From: Candidatus Brocadia sp.
Lineage (GTDB): Bacteria > Planctomycetota > Brocadiia > Brocadiales > Brocadiaceae
Length of the DNA: 64,000 nt
Assembly: GCA_021646415.1 (NCBI GenBank)
Contig: SOEU01000016.1
Span: forward strand, 21,771-85,770
Reading direction: 5' to 3'
The notes beneath the pieces were generated by a model that saw nothing but the letters and a program-made list of their open reading frames with translations, ran no database searches and had not been told where the DNA came from. A program made the position numbers and the translations under genes. Shown here in pieces: positions 62,330 through 64,000 of this stretch (positions are counted from its first letter, which is position 1; each line of letters begins with the position of its first letter).

Positions 62330-62546
62330 GGGTTATGTCCTTAAAAGTTGTTTCAGCCCAATCCAAGGCTTTTGCCTCTCTCTTTTTGTCTTTTGACATT
62401 TGGGAGTATGCCAATTCCAGATTTGGACGAACTACGTGCGGACGAACTAATTCCTCAACAAATTTGCTAATCTTGCGGGGGCCTATGGTCTTATGAAGAC
62501 CTTCATAAACTTCCTCATCTATGGTTATTGTCAACTTTTTTTGCAT
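62316..62546 (-). CDS. MazE-like/ribbon-helix-helix antitoxin
   Basis: 76 residues; ATG preceded by AAAGGAGG. The N-terminus KKLTITIDEEVYEGLHKTIG is a ribbon-helix-helix pattern for DNA binding. The C-terminal part (YSQMSKDKKREAKALDWAET) is the toxin-neutralising tail. It is intact although its toxin is truncated, so it is an orphan that may still bind its operator. Confidence 0.8.
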   Translation of the reverse strand: MQKKLTITIDEEVYEGLHKTIGPRKISKFVEELVRPHVVRPNLELAYSQMSKDKKREAKALDWAETTFKDITHEKR

Positions 62547-62563
62547 TGAAATCCTCCTTTCTA

Positions 62564-62582
62564 TATACGTGTAGTATACGTG
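62564..62582 (-). promoter_or_regulatory. Candidate operator of the mazE-like gene
   Basis: TATACGTG occurs twice in direct repeat (62564 and 62575, 11 bases apart, one helical turn), with GTATAC-type symmetry, 18-36 bases upstream of the antitoxin ATG. Ribbon-helix-helix antitoxins typically bind such tandem sites in autoregulation. Confidence 0.4.
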
Positions 62583-62706
62583 CTGATTGTAGATGTGTCA
62601 ATGGTAGGACAGATAACAGGATGATCTATTTTAGCAGGGAAGAAGGAGGGCAAATGGTCAGCATTATTCTATTATTATTCAACAATCAATAGTTAAAATA
62701 TGAAGG

Positions 62707-62952
62707 TCTGACCCTGGACGCTCAGAGGATTAATGAAATTATCAACAAACGCCGTGGTGTGACACCCGTACAGCTTTACGGCTTGCAAAATTCTTTGGGG
62801 TTTCAGAAGATTTTTGGATGAATCTGCAAATAAGATGGGATATATATAAGGCAAAACTTAATGAGGCAAAAGAATTAAAGACAATTAGATCTCTCAGAAT
62901 GGATGAGTCATTTAGATTATCAAAAGAGTTGAAGCAGATTGGTAAACAATAA
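62707..62952 (+). pseudogene. HigA-type antitoxin remnant joined to a transposase tail
   Basis: DAQRINEIINKRRGV in one frame continues, after a shift, as TALRLAKFFGVSEDFWMNLQ, IRWDIYKAKLNEAKELKTI, the HigA antitoxin C-terminal half. After that the reading ends SFRLSKELKQIGKQ, almost the tail of the transposase fragment at 33719-33960. The N-terminus is missing. No HigB toxin adjoins. Confidence 0.7.
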
Positions 62953-63008
62953 AGATTTGATTTCCCCTTCTCTCTTTCAATTAAGACGAGACATCCATCA
63001 AACGCCCT

Positions 63009-63287
63009 TCAACTTTTTATAGAACGATAGCCTCTACCCCTATGTTCAATTTCGTAAATCTTTATATGCTTTGCATCGTTATAGACCCAGTAAATTATAC
63101 GATAATCTCCAACCCTAACTTTGCAAAGTCCGCGTAAATCATCGGGTAGAGATTTAAGGGGATGATGAATTACTTTGTCGGCATTTTCAGCAAGCCAATC
63201 AATCTTTTGGGCAATTCTTATTTGGACAGGTTTATCGAGATTTTTAAAAGAATCCTCAGCATCAGGTAAGAATGTTATTTTATACAT
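63009..63287 (-). CDS. RelE/ParE-type toxin
   Basis: 92 residues from the ATG at 63287 (MYKITFLPDAEDSFKNLD). Strands and helices follow the RelE fold: IRIAQKIDWLAENADK, LRGLCKVRVGDYRIIYWVY, KIYEIEHRGRGYR. The RVGDYRIIY motif and the C-terminal basic residues suit mRNA cleavage on the ribosome. The start overlaps the antitoxin's 3' end by 13 bases. This is the only toxin-antitoxin pair in the window that looks intact. Confidence 0.85.
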   Translation of the reverse strand: MYKITFLPDAEDSFKNLDKPVQIRIAQKIDWLAENADKVIHHPLKSLPDDLRGLCKVRVGDYRIIYWVYNDAKHIKIYEIEHRGRGYRSIKS

Positions 63288-63484
63288 AGTTCTTCTTTGA
63301 GGGCTTGCCATTCCTTGCCTTTTCCTTGAATATCCTCTTGTCTTGCCTTTCGCATTTTCTTTATAAATTCAGGATTTTGTAATAGAAGCCAGTCTTCAAG
63401 GTCTTCTTTTGTATCAGCAGTTTCAAAAACGCTCAGCGGAAAAGTGACTGTCTCCTTTTTCGATTTTTTCCTGGTTAATGCCAT
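63275..63484 (-). CDS. Antitoxin partner of the RelE-type toxin
   Basis: 69 residues from the ATG at 63484 (MALTRKKSKKETVTFPLSVF); an earlier frame start has no ribosome site. It has a helical middle (TKEDLEDWLLLQNPEFIKKM) and a charged tail. Its position and overlap with the toxin gene define the role; the fold is not assigned. Confidence 0.75.
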   Translation of the reverse strand: MALTRKKSKKETVTFPLSVFETADTKEDLEDWLLLQNPEFIKKMRKARQEDIQGKGKEWQALKEELCIK

Positions 63485-63613
63485 CTGATATTTCCTTTCT
63501 TGTGGGAATGGGGTCACATCTTAAATATTAAATATTGACAATTTTTCTGTCATTATTATAATGACTTCTCTATTTTCTTTCACTTTAAATTTTTAACAAG
63601 AGAGAAAGAACTC

Positions 63614-63878
63614 ATGGCAAGACCTTTACGTGTGGAATGAATTCAGGTGTAGCGAGGAGCAAGTAAAAATCAGCGGGCGCAAGAATAATAAAGTACGCGC
63701 AATTGCAATGTATCTTGCCCGCGACCTGAGCGGGGTATCAGGTAAGGATCTTGGTGTAATTTTCGGTGGTATATCAGGAGCGGCGATTACCATGATCTAT
63801 AATCAGATCAATACAGAACTCATGCGGAATAAAAACCTGGGTGATAAGATAATAAATTTAAAGAAACAATTGCTGTAG
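63614..63878 (+). pseudogene. Internally deleted REP-type transposase
   Basis: MARPLRVE at 63614 is the family N-terminus, then a stop. The following frame (from about 63650) reads SEEQVKISGRKNNKVRAIAM, YLARDLSGVSGKDLGVIFGG, the DnaA-like C-terminal domain, to a normal end. The whole Y1 catalytic domain has been lost between them. The C-terminal frame could still be translated as an 82-residue DNA-binding protein, but no ribosome site supports this. Confidence 0.7.
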
Positions 63879-64000
63879 AGTAAAATACTGGCGTAGTGGC
63901 TACAGGCTGAGGTTTGTATTCCCGGTTTCTCTCCGTTTCCTTTGAGAGTGTCACACCATCTCAACCATACCCTATTTCCAGCATCTTCTCGTCAAACCGT

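Overview
The window is bacterial chromosome of moderate GC with protein-coding genes on both strands. It has no rRNA, tRNA or CRISPR array that I could recognise. The gene set fits a planctomycete, most likely an anammox-type member of the Brocadiales: a short-form ThiC, an archaeal-like GlmU next to GlmM, a Clp1/Grc3-type kinase beside RecJ, a lone tRNA-binding domain protein, and many decayed toxin-antitoxin and REP-transposase remnants among short palindromic repeats. This assignment is an inference from gene style; no diagnostic gene such as hydrazine synthase or 16S rRNA is present.

Layout. 1-8.4 kb (minus strand): a promoter-like site, a cyclic-di-GMP-I (GEMM-I) riboswitch and an intrinsic terminator precede an operon-like run of metallophosphoesterase, GMC oxidoreductase, an alpha-dioxygenase/cyclooxygenase-like haem peroxidase and a TPP-dependent enzyme that leaves the window. 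8.4-13.4 kb (minus): TrkH, TrkA and a HEAT/TPR lipoprotein. 13.6-21.3 kb (minus): a secreted protein of unknown function, then a run transcribed as tRNA-binding protein, RecN, RluB-type pseudouridine synthase, ThiC and a class I amidotransferase; then a PilZ protein and TruA. 21.5-25 kb (plus): RidA, a dynamin-like GTPase, IspF and an acidic membrane protein; SerS lies opposite. 26.8-29.6 kb: a large exported TPR protein of higher GC than its neighbours. 30.2-32.8 kb: GlmM and GlmU, making UDP-GlcNAc.

33.6-43.5 kb is a distinct island. A GC-rich block (about 34.88-43.13 kb) carries a three-gene operon on the minus strand: a YddA/SbmA-type ABC protein whose ATPase motifs are degenerate, a GH94 (glycoside phosphorylase)-like protein and a second large six-hairpin glycosidase-like protein. 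It ends in a broken cystathionine gamma-synthase-type gene. Remnants of REP-associated transposases (RAYT) and REP-like palindromes lie on both sides.

43.6-50.2 kb is core again: cold-shock protein, Clp1-like kinase, RecJ (minus), then an MsbA-like exporter and RfbD (plus). 50.2-52.1 kb holds small proteins and two broken toxin-antitoxin loci. 52.4-61.2 kb (plus): UvrA, an UPF0104 membrane protein and a four-gene MacA/MacB-like export operon. 61.2-64 kb: repeats, an SMR transporter, a mazE-like antitoxin with a truncated mazF, a HigA remnant, an intact RelE-type toxin-antitoxin pair and an internally deleted RAYT.

The most notable system is the predicted c-di-GMP-controlled lipid-oxidation operon at the left end; a PilZ-domain c-di-GMP receptor is encoded 12 kb away. 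The second is the foreign GC-rich glycoside-processing island with its apparently ATPase-dead transporter.
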